Source of the DNA: Acridotheres tristis
Taxonomy: Eukaryota; Chordata; Aves; Passeriformes; Sturnidae
Length of the DNA stretch: 64,000 bases
NCBI GenBank assembly: GCA_037013685.1
Contig: CM072888.1
Location: 14,512,216 to 14,576,215 of the forward strand
Direction: 5' to 3'
A program made the position numbers and the translations under genes. This document shows, piece by piece, positions 1 through 15,000 of the stretch. The notes under the pieces were generated by a model, which saw only the letters and a program-made list of their open reading frames with translations, searched no databases and was not told the DNA's origin. The stretch's first letter is position 1; the number at the start of each line of letters is the position of its first letter.

Positions 1-68
1 TACAGCTTTCCATTTTTCTTGTAATTGGGGTGGAATGCAAGGCTTAACAGTCCTCTTTCATCTCCTCC
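1..68 (-). CDS. HHIP: HHIP exon 5, 5' part only (residues 275-297), cut by window edge
   Basis: The acceptor ACTGCAG ends at 69, behind a T-rich tract at about 72-110 on the minus strand. The exon begins in phase 0, matching the end of exon 4, and encodes GGDERGLLSLAFHP and then NYKKNGKL, plus two bases of Tyr297. The DERGLLSLAFHPNY motif is a hallmark of the PQQ/glucose-sorbosone dehydrogenase-like propeller and of HHIP. The exon continues beyond position 1, so its donor is not visible. Placing this exon at the very edge shows that all of 69-33177 is one intron. Confidence 0.96.
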
Positions 69-3000
69 CTGCAGTCAAATGAAAAACACAAAGAATTGTG
101 AAGTTAATTATGTTCTTTATTGTGTTTCAGCTGGAACCCAAAAAAAAAAAAAGTTTCTTTCTTGTGGATAATCTTTGCCCAAACTCTTTTATTTCTTTCC
201 TGACTACTGCACAAAAAGGATTATAAAACATTTCACTTTGGGGAAGTCTTTAAGAGTTAGAACAAGACAATTGCCTTATGTAGTTATCTAGGCACAAGTC
301 TGTTACGCCACTTTTGTGGAGTGATTTGTGTATGTAATCTTTGGGAAGCCATGAAGACAAGTTTAAGTGCTGTGAAGGATTCTTTGCTGGGTTACTAGGT
401 TGCTTGTAATTCGTAGAAGATGAATAAAAAGGTCTATAATCAGCAGTCACTTCTAATCCAAGTATCCAAAACCTAAAACATAGTGCTGGCTGCCAACTCC
501 CACTGTCTTGGCAATATGTTTAGAAAACAGTTAAATTGCTTGTGTAATATGTAAACCTTTGTTTTAGCCTGGAGGCAGCAACATCAGTTGTCACAACTAT
601 GGTGGTCTGTTCATCATAGCTGGTGTACTGTAGGTAATAAGCAGCCTTGGTCTGTGTGCAGAGAAACCATAGTTTTACATGTGGTCCCTCACTGGAAAGG
701 TTTTTTGTTATTTATTTAGAATTAAAATAGAAAAGTCTCAGAAGAACTTTCTTTTGTTATTATGTTTGCCATGAAGATTAGTACAGTTTTAAGTTAAGCA
801 TCCAATCCATGTAATGTACTGTGACAATGCAAAGACCCTATGAACTTAAATAGAAGGCTATTTTCTTTTTGGCTACTAAAAAGCTTCTAAAAAATGTACG
901 TACTATTACTATGCCTAAAACTGTATTTGTATAAACAAAGAATAAAACTTAGATTCATTTGTTGCTCTTGAGGCAATACAGGGAGTGAAGCTGAGGCATG
1001 GAAATAAACAGCACATAGTTAACAATTCAAATTCAATTAATACATGTGATTATTCACAAGGGGATAGATGTTTTGGGGTTTGACTCAGGACTTTCCAGCC
1101 CCTCAAAACTAGAACCAGCGACTGTTGTAGATTCAAGTGTTTGAGCTCTGTACCCATAAGGAGACAACGTTTTGCAACTCTAACCACACCCAAGATAGCT
1201 AATTATGAAATTTGAAATTATAAGAGAGAATGAAGCTTTAAAATGTATTTGCACTTCAGAGTGATGGATGGGCCTGTCTTCCTGTTGAAAGTCATCCCAC
1301 AAAGGGCCTAATTGGGAAAGTGCACAGCTTTAATTTATTTTAATTCAACATGATTGCCGTACTTCCTTTTTAATCACAACCACCAAAGAGAAACCTGAGT
1401 CAGAAATGGAGATGCAAATAGGTCAAGAGATTTCCATACAAACAGATTTGTACAATGAAACCTGGATCCTGCTAATTTAGAGGCAGACAAAATTTGCTAG
1501 TTTGTTTGCTAGAAAAATTTAGTTTCAAGGGGTTATCAGAGAGGTTAGTTTTGAAAGTCTAGCTAGAGCTGCCAAATCAGTTGCAGTCATCATGGATGAA
1601 GGGACTGCCAATCCAGCTCTTTCTCCCTTATGAGCCAAAAATAATTCTGCAGCTGAGTCTGAACTGATTGTAGATATTATTGTTTGAGTTTCTAAGGGTT
1701 TTGACCAAGTTGCTTTGATAAAGTCTGAAGCAAAGGGAGGCAAATCAGTTGCTTTGGGAACAGGAAGGCATATTTCAAAGATTCCTGATGAATGATTCTA
1801 TCTGTTGTGCCCAGACAAAGACAGTCCTATTTCTTCTCCTGAGAGATGAGTTCAACTCATTTAGGGGCCCAAGAATGTCAGTGAGTCACACTAGGTCTGC
1901 CATGCAAGGTGAGTTATTGAAAGTATTAGTAAGAAAAGATCTTTTTGTTACTGAGCTGAAGATTTTATTTAGTGCTGGATGCCATGGCAGCCGTCTCAGT
2001 GTGAAAGCAAAGTTGTTGAAAGCGTAAACAGGTGAAAATTAAATTAAGAGCTTTTAATGAAGTACACATGAAGCAAGAGTTTGAAAGATGAATGAAACAT
2101 GGGACCTGCAAGGTAGTAAATATGGCAAGTTGTGTTTGTAGGATCAGGCCATGGCTTTTACTCATTGCTGTCTTGCATGATTGTTAGAAAGCAGTGTATC
2201 ACTTTGGGGATTGTTTCTATTGCTTCTCAGAAGGTCACACGGATGTTTTTCAAAGTCAGATAGACACATTTTGTTCTAAAAAGTCTATTTACTCAGGCAG
2301 TTAATAAAAACTTTGTGAATATCCCTCCAAGACACTGAAATCAGTGCAGCATCAAACCATTAGTTGGCTCATGTTCAAGTAGAAATCCAGATGAGTTTTT
2401 CCATATTTAGTTTTTCTGGTTTTGGAAATTGACTCTTCATGTGTATTTTCAACTTTACCACTAACTAGCAGATCTATTCTTCCCAATCAAATTCCTGCCA
2501 TAACTTCCATAGCTTTTGAGATGCCCTCTATGTGCCAGAAAGTGTATAGTAGTTCTGTTGTGTTGTCTCATATGCTGTGTGGTAAATGGAGAGATCCATT
2601 TACTAGCAAAATCCCTTAGAAACAGTAATTTTAGTAATCTCAAACTGAATAATGATGTACAAAATCTCAGGCTTTTTCTGTAGAATATTCCTTACTTGTA
2701 TTTTTTATCAATATTGATGTGAAAGCAGCATCCCAGGCTTAACAGTCTTTCCTGTGGATACCATGTGTCAAATATCTGTATCTTTTTCTTGGCAGCTTGA
2801 AAGGTTATTGACATTCTTTTCTTTGAAAGTTTCCCTTTAGATGAAACCAGCACCAACAAACTGTAGATGACAAAGCAGCTTGTATGAGATTCTGCACTGC
2901 ACTATTTGATGGAATAACCATTAATGTTTGTCAGTTGTATAAGGAAGGGCAAGAAGAATGAGACAATCTTTGTATTCCATTGGGATGTCTGTTGAAGACA

Positions 3001-6000
3001 AAGAATGATGGTTGGCTGAAATGAGTATTAATTACTTAAACATACTGTGGACTGGGGCCAGTGTGAAGTTTGTGTCGTAACTGGATCTGGCAGCTCCCAC
3101 TTGCCATGTCTGCCTGAGCTGCTCTGTAGCTTGAACACTCCCCTCTCCTGTTCCAGCTGTGACACCTTCTGCACCAATACTGCCCTTTCCTTCAAAACTC
3201 ATCTCCTTGGGCCAGAAACCTTGGACCTTTAAACCCCACCTTGGTCTAGTTTAAGACCACAGCCATGAGAATAATTTAATCAGAATTCCATAAAGTCAGT
3301 ACAAAGCCAAGTAAACATTAAAACAAAGTGTTTCTGTATTTTTCATTTTTAAAGGGCTGTTTAGCTACGTTATGTCAGTTCTGAAAGTATATTGCTGCAG
3401 TATGTGTTCTCATCTGAAGGATATTTTTGATACTTCTTTTTGTGTCGCAATTTCTGCTGTAATTTATTTACACTTGTAAAAATGTTAAACAAGTGCACAA
3501 AACGATCCACTTTGTGTTTTGACCTAACATTAAGAGAAGTAACTTGCATGTGAATACTGGATGTGAGGCATGTGAATACTGGATTTTTATAGAATGGTGC
3601 TATTTTCATGGAACCACTCATTAGAAATGGGCTCTGCTTCCAATCTGCGTGCTTGCAAATGTACTCTGGTATACCTCTGATATTATAGACAGAGGTTTTA
3701 TTATATTTTTAAGATATTATACTGTTTCTATAATATAGAAACATATGCTGCACTTATTTTTAAGCCATACTGCCATTTAATTATGTCTATATATGTGTTA
3801 TTACATATAGTAAATATAGAGATATACACAGGAATTTTTTAATTGGTATTTTAAATTATTTAATTTAAAATAGATCATATTGTAAGTATGACCCTTAATT
3901 ACGTATCCCTAGTAGTAATTAATGCTAGTAAGCAAAACCAGACATGACCATTTATTTCCATTACTCTGTGTGGCTTAATAGTAAACAATGTAGGTAGCAT
4001 ATTCCAAGTTTTCCTTTAAAATTGATTTTGAAATGCACTCTTTATATAATACTTATAAAATAACAGTATTTATACTTAACAGTACTATTATGATGTGCAT
4101 ATATATATATATATGTTATATAATGGTATTTATACTTGACTTTTTTGTCTGGACAAACTCACTCTCATGCCGAAATGCAGTAACAACCTTCCTTAAAAGG
4201 GGTTGTGCTTAAAATATGCAAATTCAACACTGACTTAATATTTTAACTCTAATACCTTTATATCTTTTTTTTTCATCTATTCTTATAGTGAAAATGCTGC
4301 GTAAGTTGTTGAAGTAATATAATCACCTTTAATTTCGTTTATTTCCTCTGTAATAAAAAGCATAACCAATATGCCTTACCAAGTGTTTGATCTTAAGGAG
4401 TTTTATTTGTAAAAAACATGGGTGAAGGGTAAAACCTCTTATCAGGCAGCACCATCTGAACTCTTCAGAACGAGATTCAGGAGGGCTGAAGATCAGTGTC
4501 AGGTATTCTTCTCAGTGGGAACTGTTTGCTTAATTGCCATGTTTTGGAAATTTGGCCGCAGCACAGGACAGAAACGTGACTCCAGCAGAAGCAGAAGCCT
4601 GCCAAGGTCTGCTGCAGGGGTACACCCTGCCCTTCGAGCTGCACCACCTATTCTGAGCTCCACAAGAGGGAATTGCCCCTGACTGGAGGAATACAGCAAA
4701 CGCAGAACGAAAGGAGCAGAAATTGTCTGGGCTGCAGGCAGGCTGCAAGAGCAGAGCTCCTCTGAGACCTCTTGGGTGTTGAGGACTCCAGTGCTTTGCT
4801 ATCTGTGGGGCCTGAGGCCTCTGGCAAGGGAAGGATTTGAAACATAAGACATTTACCTTAGGGGAAAATAATTACACTGATGTCATGGCTCAGTATGGTC
4901 TACATACTAGACCCTATCTCCAAAGCATTTCCTTTTTCCTCTTGTGTTGCAGAGCTTCACTTTTTTTCCTTGTTTATAAAGGGCTTTGCAGTTATCTAAG
5001 AATTTTTTTAAAAACATTTCCATCATTTTTTACTGATTCCAACAAATGCGCCATTTTAATTCTTGACTTTAAAATAACTTTAGGTACAGGAATGCTTTAC
5101 AATTAAATTTATACATGAGAAATACTTAAAGGGCTGTACTCTGACTTGGAATTTAGGCACAAAACCTGCTAGAGATGCTTTTTATTCAGTTAAGTGCAGG
5201 GCAGGATTTAGCTGAAATTGGCCAAAGTGCATCCATCACGAAGTTTTCTGTTCTGTTGTTTGGTAGCACTAGAACTTAAAGCCTAATTATTTTTTTTTCT
5301 TCTTACTTCTTTTGCAGCAAAGACAAAATTTTGACATGGGGGGGATCATTTTTTTCTTTTCCTTACCTTCACAGTCCTTTGAAGATACCAGTCACTAAAT
5401 GCAGGACCTTTCACTTCTAGTCCTAGTCCTCTGTACTTATTTTTTTAATTCCTCAACTCCAGATTTTGCTGTTCTGCTGGGCAAGTCTTTAGTTTAATCC
5501 AAATGACAATCCTCGTCCCCTGATAATACAATTCTTTCTTCCCGTCCTCCTAAAGAAAGTACATGAAACTTATAAGTGCAGATGCCAACCCAACACAAAC
5601 CCACAGCTTGCCTCCTTCACACTCTTCTGGTACAACAGGAACGCTGCTTTCACAACTCTCCCAGTTATTGGTGGGGAGCAGCTGAAAGCTTTGAGACTGC
5701 CCAGAGCCAGCCAATAATTGAAAGGTTTTGGGCAGAGTGACATATGGCTGCGAGTGTGCTTGCAAGGAGGTGGCCATGAGCCCATGTGAGGTCTGCATCT
5801 GGACTGAGAAACTTTATGTACTGCACTGCTTTAGGAGAATTGGAATAACAGAAGACAGTGGAAATCAGTCCCGGAAGAGGGAGATTCAAATAAAGACCAG
5901 ATGATTATTGCATTCAGTAAAGCTGGCTCAGGAAGGTGTGAATTACACACTTTCCTGCACCACAGAGGCCTCTTGAGCTGTAAGCAGCATTTATCCTCTG

Positions 6001-9000
6001 GGAACACAGGTGGTGATTCCACCTCTGTCCCCAGCTGGATTTATTTTCAAGGAAGCTTTACATTCCACCAGCAACTCAGTGAGTGGTTCACCAGCGGAGG
6101 CCACTATGGGAAGGTAAAAAATAAGCATGCTCCTTCTCAATTCCCTGGCACGCCTCCACTTTCTGGTCTTTTATTTATTTATTTGGCATATCTGCTCTCC
6201 TACACTTTTCCTCTTCAGCATTCTTCCTCTACAGACTGTCTTTCCCTGACAGGTTTTCTGCTGCATTGGTTTGAGGTCTATTGTGCTGCAGAATTAGTCT
6301 TCCAGGAAAGCGAGAAAACTTCCTTCCAATGAGTGAGAATGCAGTAAGTGTTCAGAAATTTACTGACCATGAAAATCCTTCATTAATAGGGGAGAATAGG
6401 CTTGATGACCTTTGTATTTTTTTCCTCCTCCTTTCTGTTGCTCTGAAGCTTTACCCACCTTTCCACGCCACTTCTGTGATAAAGGCAAATTTTACAACTC
6501 TCTTTCCATGGGCAGTCCAATAGAATTGGCTCAGATGATGCCACACAGAGAACAGACTACGTTCCATTAACATTCACAAATACATGACATGATGACAAGA
6601 CACTAATAATCCTTTTTCCCAGTCACCAAAACTGTGGTTTTACCTCTTCCAGTCAAGAATGACTTTTTTAAACTTACACCCTATTTTGATGCTACCTGAC
6701 TTTATTTTTCTGTAAACACATAAACGGTACAAATCAATCTTATTAGTGAGTTGCTGTTCTACCAATGCTCTAATGTGACTATGTTCCTTCCAGCCATCTG
6801 TTCTGGTTTTCTCATGCCGTCCTTCCTTCACTATGTATATAAAACTTAACTTTATTTTTCAGTAGCATGTTCAATACAATTTTTCATTTTGTTTAAAATA
6901 CAGATTAATGGCAGAGAGTTGCCAAAAGACTCTAAGAATTACCATTCAATACATAAGTTGCTTTTTTTAATGGCATGGAATTTCAGCCAATCACTGCTGT
7001 CACTTTTGTCCTTCCTATGGATAAAAATATGCCATGGAAAAATTAAAATCCTACCACCATGCAAAGATCTTCTTGAGCTGCTAATTTCGATAAATTTCCA
7101 CAAAAAAGTCTACAGCACTTTAAATGAGCTATAAGACTTAGTTTATTTTCTGCTGAGAGAGGGAAAAAAAAGGATGTATGGTGACACAGAGCAAATTTGA
7201 CAGTGATTATGTAAAATGAACTAACCTACAACAAATTCTATACTCTGATAATCGAAAACAAATTCATGCTGTTTTACCGTGACCACTTTATATGGAAATT
7301 TAGGGCTATAATTCAGAACAGAATAACAGTAATTATCATACTCTCTGCATTAAATTAAAACCAGAAATGTTGATCTGTCTAATTGTAGGCATTAAAAATA
7401 ACTAGTTTCAAAAAAGAGGGGTGCAAATGGGAATATGCCACAATGACATTACTCTTACAAACAATTCTGCCTTTCTCCTTTGGCTCTCAGTGCTGAACTG
7501 TCACCTATTAGAGCAGGTATTTACTTTCTCTGGTTGCAAAAGGAAGGGTACATTCACATGAGCTATGCACTTAAATATTGTGGGGCTGGGGGAGAACACA
7601 GAAAACCACAGCCAGCTTGAAGGAAAAAGGCTTTAGATTTCTACTTAGCTTGATCTCCATGTCCTTACTGTTGTCTGCATGCTAATGGATATTAAAACTT
7701 GCTCAGCAAGTGCCAAAAGTTGCTAGCAGTCTGCATCTTGCAAAAGAAATGGTTGAAAGAATTTTAAAAAGCACCCCTTTGACAGGATACCTTTTGCCAG
7801 AGATTAATAAAGGGGTAGAGTTTGTAATTCTTTGCCAAGTATTGCCATGATAATCATTCATGTTTGCAACATAACCTGGATTAAACTGTGGCCTTTATGA
7901 GCTCTGTCACTGTTTTGAGAGGAGTGAGTTCCATGGCTTATCACAATGATGCTCATCTTTGCTGTAGATGTAAAAGTAATCTTCATTGGAGGTTATTTCT
8001 TAAGCAAATTTCTTGCTTTAGTCACTAAAGTTTTGAAGCTACTTAGGAAAAGCTTTAAAGTGATTTCTGCCAGATATTTCAAATCTCCGTCTTATTGAAA
8101 GAAACTGGAAAATTGCATTATCTGAATGATTTTTAGTAGGGGAGTGGGAGAATTTGAAGGATAGAAGTTCAAGTAGCATAAAAACAAAGGGGAGAGAGAG
8201 ACAGGAAGGATTAAAAAAGGTTTACTGCAGTTGATGCTTATATTCCACCTATGATCTTGACTGAGGTTCTCTCCTGAGGGCAGAGACCCCATCTAGAACA
8301 TGAGGCTTTGCTTGCAGGCCCAGAAAGATGGGAACACGTCACTGTTTTTCAGCTGCCAAAAAATGTGTGTGCAAATCCTAGTGATAAAGCAAATGCTATT
8401 CGGCTCTCTAATATCCAAAGAACTTTTGGATTCTGAAATCTGGATGCATGGAGAGGCATATTTCAGCCTATATTTAGCATCAGCATTCAGCATAGTTTTG
8501 ATAATAACGTGTCATATCTTCAAAGCAAATGTTGGTTGCATGTGTTGCTGATTTTCTCAGTAATTATTAAGCCAAACGTAATAGGCAAAGTCAGACTTTG
8601 TATTTAGAAGCTTTGTAAGTGTTCTTCAAGGTTTTACCAGTAGACATACAACAGCACTACTGGATGAAGTCTAGGTCACTCTGGTATGTCTTCTTATTCC
8701 AGTATTGCAATTGTTTATACCTACACTCTGCCCATTCAGCTGTTCCAAAAAATAAACGGTGTTGTCTTATTGGCACACATGCAAACAGAAAACCCATTTA
8801 CATGTCCAGCATCTGCTACTGAGTTTTAGGCTTCCACATGTGAGTGTGAGCATTGGAAATGTATTTGTTATCTAAAATAAAACTCCTTGAAATATAAGGA
8901 CTGCACTTTCTGGAGTCCTGGTACGAATGCAGCCGGAAATAATCCAAAAAAGGCTATGATTGCCTCATGTGTGTGCATCATGTTTGTACCTAGGTCACAA

Positions 9001-12000
9001 ATACATTTAAGCACTGAACCCCCACATTCTGAAAAGGTACTAAATGGGAGCTGGGAAGAAAAATGTGTTTGAATTCTCTGATACTGCCCAAGGACTTTTC
9101 TCCCTGGTTTTTTGCCAATCCCATCAACCTCCCAGAGCCCCAGGAACTGAGCAGCCCAAGGGCAGAAAGGCCAGTGAGCAACTTACCTACACTGCTGCAG
9201 TTAAGCTTGGCTTTAAATACTGCCTTAAGCAACCAAACTATTTTAGTTCTTTCAGTAAGTCTTAAAAAATATATGTATTTTGCCAGCTACCTGAAAACGA
9301 GGAGTAAATAAATCCAGAGATACCCAGATTTTTTTTCCACAGACGTTTTGCAAACACCAGAGGAAGCTAAAATAATCAAGCATTTTTTGTGGATCCCTCC
9401 TATAGGTCTTGTCTTTACCTCTCAACTAAAATAGTGAGAAAAATATTAATATTTTGAAGAGAGACGTGAATATTTTTATGAAATGTGCCAAGTGGAAAAA
9501 CCAGGGTGGTGGAGGATATACGGTTTGCTCTCCATGACTAGAATCTGTATATAAGAGGAGAATGATGGCAATCCACAGCCGTGTTGACAATTCAGACATA
9601 CAGGAAATACCCTTGTAGGAAACTAATACCATCTGGGTTTGGCCCAAGATGTGTGAATGAGAAATATGTTTCTTGTTGAGAATGCAAAGATAGTTTTGGA
9701 CATTGCAAAGAAGGAATGTGTTAAGCATGCACAGTTATAAAAATGAAATAGGGTGAGGCACTGCATGCATATGGAATAATTGGAGGAATATGTTTGTGTG
9801 TGTCAATAGCTGATGCAGACACAGAACTTCAGAACTCATTTGTCCTAAGACAACCACTAAATTACTATGAAAAATGTCTTCAGTACAAATGGCTGGAAGC
9901 TCTCAGAATTAAGACAGTATTGGAAAATGCTGATTTGTCCAAGCGCCCGCTTTCCCTGATGGAAAGGGAGGTTTGCTTGTCACACATGTTGTATTTGGGG
10001 GGCAAAAAGTAAAATATCTCTGAAATTCTTGAAACATCCAGTTCTAGTACGTGTAAAAGTCAGAATTTTGATTATTTCAGTGAGTTGTCTTCAGTTTAGA
10101 AATTAGTTTTAGTTAAAAGAATGTCAACACTGAAATGAAATATTTCATTTGGCCCTTTCTGAGAAGCTTTCAGTCCACACTTGGTGAGAGTATGTTTTCA
10201 AAATCTCAGAATATTCTCACTCCTCTCTATCCTGTTCTTGCATTAACTGTCTGAGATTTTAGTGTCTGTTCTTGGCATAGGAAGGCTCTCTGGTTTCTAA
10301 CGAAGCCATTGCCAGCATTCTGAGGTTCCTAAGACTCGCTGCCTGCGGGATGGATTTTTGCCTCTCCCTTGACACCCTCATCTACTTGTGAAAGCCCCAG
10401 CAGTGCTGATTTTTCTGTTATTTGTGAGGATAATGAATGCCTTGCATGGATAGGAAAAAGTTCCAGACTCTCTTTTTGGTGCTCATTTGCCTTCTGCTCC
10501 AGACTAGCCTTGAGTACTATTATCCTTCCTCTAAGTTCAGGCTCTAAATGCTCTTTTTGAAGAAAATTACTGAGAAAATAAAAGGTTTTCTAGTCATTCA
10601 TGTGTGTCAAGATTCTGGATTAACCCTGTTCCAGGCTCAGTCGTTTTACAAATTACCTGTTCCTTAACTCAGCAATGCTCATACGATGACAGTAAAATGG
10701 CTGTTACTGTATCTTGGTCTTAATTTGGTTTTCAGCAGATTTTTCACATATCTGATTTCTCACTGTTGAACACTCCTGGAGATATTTATTTAACAAGTAT
10801 TAATTCTTTTAGTGCTTATCCAGAAGTCTGAATGCCAAAAAGAGAAAAAAGAATTTTCATTCTTTTATTTTCCATTCTTTTTTAGTAGGCACTGAACTCA
10901 CATAGCATCTGAGACCTTTAGACAGGATGACCAAAGTCTACTGAACCAAATGTTGTTAAGACACTGAAGGCACACCACTGGCTATCTTGGATTGTTGGGC
11001 AACCTGTGCCAGTGTCTCTTGACCCTCACAGTCAAGAATTGCTTCCTCATATCCAATCTAAACCTGCCCTTATCCTTTGCTAGGCTGGACACACAAAGCA
11101 CTGCTTTCACTTGCATCTCCTGTGGAACGTGCACATCTGCCTTGCACATCTGCCTCTCAGGACAGGATTTATGACTCTGCAGGGCTTGGATTTTCCAAGC
11201 TGTTTATGCTTATGCGTTATGCACATATTCACTACGTACACTTGCATCCAGCATTTAGGTGAACACAGTTTTCCTTGGCCTGTAGGTTAAATTCTCATCA
11301 AATGTAATTGTTTATGTAGCCCCAAAAGTGGAACATGAGTGGATATAAACAGTGCACACGTGCTTGATTTGCATATCTTAAGGCTTAAATAAATGGTCTT
11401 TGAACTATCTAGAAGGATTTATTTTATAGTAAAGAATGAACTAATGTTGTTATGCCTGCAACATTCAATTCCACTGTTGGGGAAAAAGGGATTTGAAAAC
11501 TGCACTTCACGTATGTGCCCTGTGTATTTTTAAAGAACTCATTAAATTATGGTTGTACTACGTATTTTAAATATTGACATTTCTGAGTGGGGTTTAATTT
11601 TTATTCTGCCAAGTGTTGTAAATTCCTGTTTTGGATTCTGAGGATTTCAGGGGAGGTGGAAAACCACTAATCATTTCTTCTTGTTCATGCAACTTATATT
11701 CACTTGTATGTTTTAACTTGAGGCAGACCTTTTCTATTGATGCTGATAACACTGCTCTGAGTGTAAACCAAACTCTTTTGGAGTTGGAAAGAGGAAAATT
11801 TCCTCTAAGTAATGGCAATGATCATTACCTTAATATAATTTTTTTTTTCATAAGGCCCTAATTCAGCAAGTATTTAGGCACAAACCCAAACTCCACTGAT
11901 TTTTTATTTTCTAGTGCAAAACAGGATAACATGAGGCAGCCAGTTCTCTCCACTTCAGAGTTTACTTGATTTTTGGTGTCAGTATATGAGATCTGATACA

Positions 12001-15000
12001 ATGCTGATGAGGGGATTTATCAATCAAAAATGCTTCTGATTGAGGAGAAAAAAAAATTACTGGGAAAAAATGGAACATTTTCTCTTAATTGATCTTACCC
12101 TGAGATTTCATAAAGATTATTTTATGGTCTGTTGCTAACGTGGTGGTTATGCAGCTAAAGGCATTATCTTCACATCATTATAATGAAACATAACACTGGT
12201 ATCCTTGACTTTATTAGCCAGGCTTCATTGGTATCTGACATTATATATTTCCTATTATAAATCTAAATAAGAACTTACACTGACCTGCATTAGACCAAAC
12301 ATTAAACAATTTACTAAGATTACAACTTTAGAAAAAAAAAAGAAAGAAGTCTTTTAGACCACCAAGAAACAACCATAAATTTAAGGAAATATGAGGTTTC
12401 CACCATGTGACTTCCCCTGCAGAGTTATGCAACAGACTGCTGTTACTTAAAGGTCATACATAAAAAATTTATGGTACATTTTTTAAGAGATTTATGGTGT
12501 TTCTATTTATACAACTTATATGTCAACAATTTAAAGGTATAGTATACTAAAATAACAAATTAAACTCTAATCCCTTAGAATCCTTGATAAAATAGAATGC
12601 TTTAACATAAGTCATATATAAAAGAGGTTTAATAAATGTATCTATATTAACTGATGTGGTATGTGTGATGTAATGATTAGCTGTTTATTATCTATTACAG
12701 ATCATTTGCTCATTTTTATCCTGAAAATCATTTGCAAATGGGGTTGGTTAGGGAAGCATTCCTTGGAGGATAGGCCCATTACATGGTGGTGTGGCTCTCT
12801 TTAGAATTGCTCTGCAAATCAGTCTCAGAACTAACTCCTTTTGTGCTGAGCTGAATGATGCCATTGATATGACCTAGACCTCTTGTTTTGGGATATCTTT
12901 GAATTCACATACACATCATTTATGAAAGATGTTGCTGGATTTTCTGAAAGTAAAAATTTGTAACGCTATATGATGGTTCCAAGCCTTAGTTATTTGCTGA
13001 ATTTTATTTGTTTTGCACTGGAATTAAATAAGAGCAGTTAGACACGCTCAGTCAGCATTGCTAAGGCAAGAGGGTGACAAAGACTGAGAGGGGGCAATTT
13101 CTCAAAAGCTTGACCAGTGGGACTTTAACTCAGCCATGAGAGTGGCATTGTGAATCTTGCCTTTGCACACCTAATGTGAATATATCTACACGGGATTTGA
13201 GACTGACAGTACATCACTTAATGACAAATATGCAGATCTGGCAGGGATTATTGATGCTAAATTCATCCTTAAATTGTGCATATTAAATTAATTCATGAAT
13301 ATGATGGCTCCATTGGGGCACGGCATTTAAAGTACCCTAAAGTGTGTAAGCACTGAGACATCATAAATATTAATTTCTTATGAAAACAAGTCTTCATAGA
13401 TAAACAAAGGTCCTAATATGTATAACATCTATGAACATGCTCAACCATAAACACATTGGTAAGACCATTGCCTTTGAGGTCAACCATAAACATGGTGCTG
13501 AATGGGGCAAGAGCATTTGGAGAAAGATACTAATATGGTCATGGAGATTTATGGTGTTGTGGCCTAATCTTGTCCTCAGTAAAGAGCCCAGGAATGCAGT
13601 TTGTCCATACTAAGTTCCTAAAAATAGGGAGGGGAATTCTCCACAATTCTCTGGCTTGCTGTGCCACCCACCAGGTTTTAGTTGTGGAGTCCCTGCTGAC
13701 TCGAATCATGGATGATTCCCTCAGTATTCCTGCAGGGATGCCCTTTTGCTGGGCTTGAAGAATGTTTCTGCCTTGCCCAGGGAAGACACTGCTTTATTGG
13801 TGTCCTTGGCTGCTGCTCTGTGTCTCTGGCTCTGAAGATAACACAGAGCACCTGAGCAGAGCTGGAGCTGGTCCTGTAAGAGCAAATAACCCAACAGACC
13901 TTTGCAAAAAGTACTTATGCAACCCTGCATTACCGGGTTTCTTGCTGTAAAATAGAGCCCTACAGGTTCTGTGGATTTTGGATGTTTCCAAAGTTGTGGC
14001 ACCCTGTGATTTTTCTTTGCTGACTGCAGGAACATATCGCTATTCCTAAGCTGGTCATCACCCCTTCATCAGCATAATTAATTCCCAAAGTAAGAAACTG
14101 TTGTAAAGAAATTAGCTACAACTCTTTCAGCAGAGTTTATAGGTCCGTAGGCCAATCCAAGCAGCAATTAATTTAAAAGAAGATGTGATCATTTCCTATC
14201 TTTTATGAGCATTAAATATTTTTTTTTCTTTTTGACAAAAAATATGACATGTCAAGGGAGTAGAATAAGAGCCGATAGTATCTATGGTATTTTAAAACAT
14301 GAATATCTTTTATAAATAAGAAAATCACAAAGTGTTAGAAAAGAATAACAGATATGGCATTTTTAAAGCTGTTTTTCTTTATAACTCTAAGTCTAGAGTT
14401 TCAGAGAGAAAACACTAATAAAAATTAGTCAGTCATCATTATGATGTCATTCTCATAATTTCCCTTGAAGTAAACTAGCAAGTACAAATAATATTTGTAA
14501 TGTCTGACATCATCTATGTAGCTTTCCATATGCTCAGACTTTGGGTTAAATTTAGTGATGTTTCCCATTTGTTAGAGAGAACACCTTCTGGATGGAATGG
14601 ATTTCATTAAGAAAATCTCTCTGAAGTTAAGCCATCTTTGTAACTTGTTTAAAACAAAACAAAACCAAACCCCAAACAGTCCAGGAATGATAGGAGTACA
14701 GCAGTAGCAATTTGTCAAAAATGTGATTGTCTGTAAGAACCGAAGTTTCAGTCCTGAGTCTGAGGGCTCACATGAAGAAAGGAACCACCTCTTTGGTGTT
14801 GCCCTCTTCTAAAAGAAATAAGCATCATTGGAATTGTTTTATGTAGGAAACAGTTTTCCCTTCCATGTGACAAATGCACATTTATCACAGTTGGTCTGCA
14901 AAGGCCTCTTGGAATCAAACTTAAAAAATGCTTTAGAGGAGTCATGGACTCATTTTTTGTTGCTTCAGCATGACTGGCTCATCAGCATCCTTGTCCTTAG

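Noticed and set aside
1525..1743. 72-codon minus frame with Ala/Leu/Ser-rich composition in intron 4
   Set aside because: It resembles no family I know and has no exon-like splice sites or flanking coding signal.
2940..2980. Minus-strand NRHP-like reading resembling a later HHIP exon
   Set aside because: Only four residues agree, the flanks do not match HHIP, and exon 5 lies at position 68, so later exons must be below position 1.
5130..5230. Fragment resembling an old amniote repeat (GCAGGGCAGGATTTAGCTG)
   Set aside because: The match is too short and from memory only.
13721..14035. 104-codon minus frame in a GC-richer patch
   Set aside because: No similarity recognised; overlapping open frames on the other strand suggest composition.
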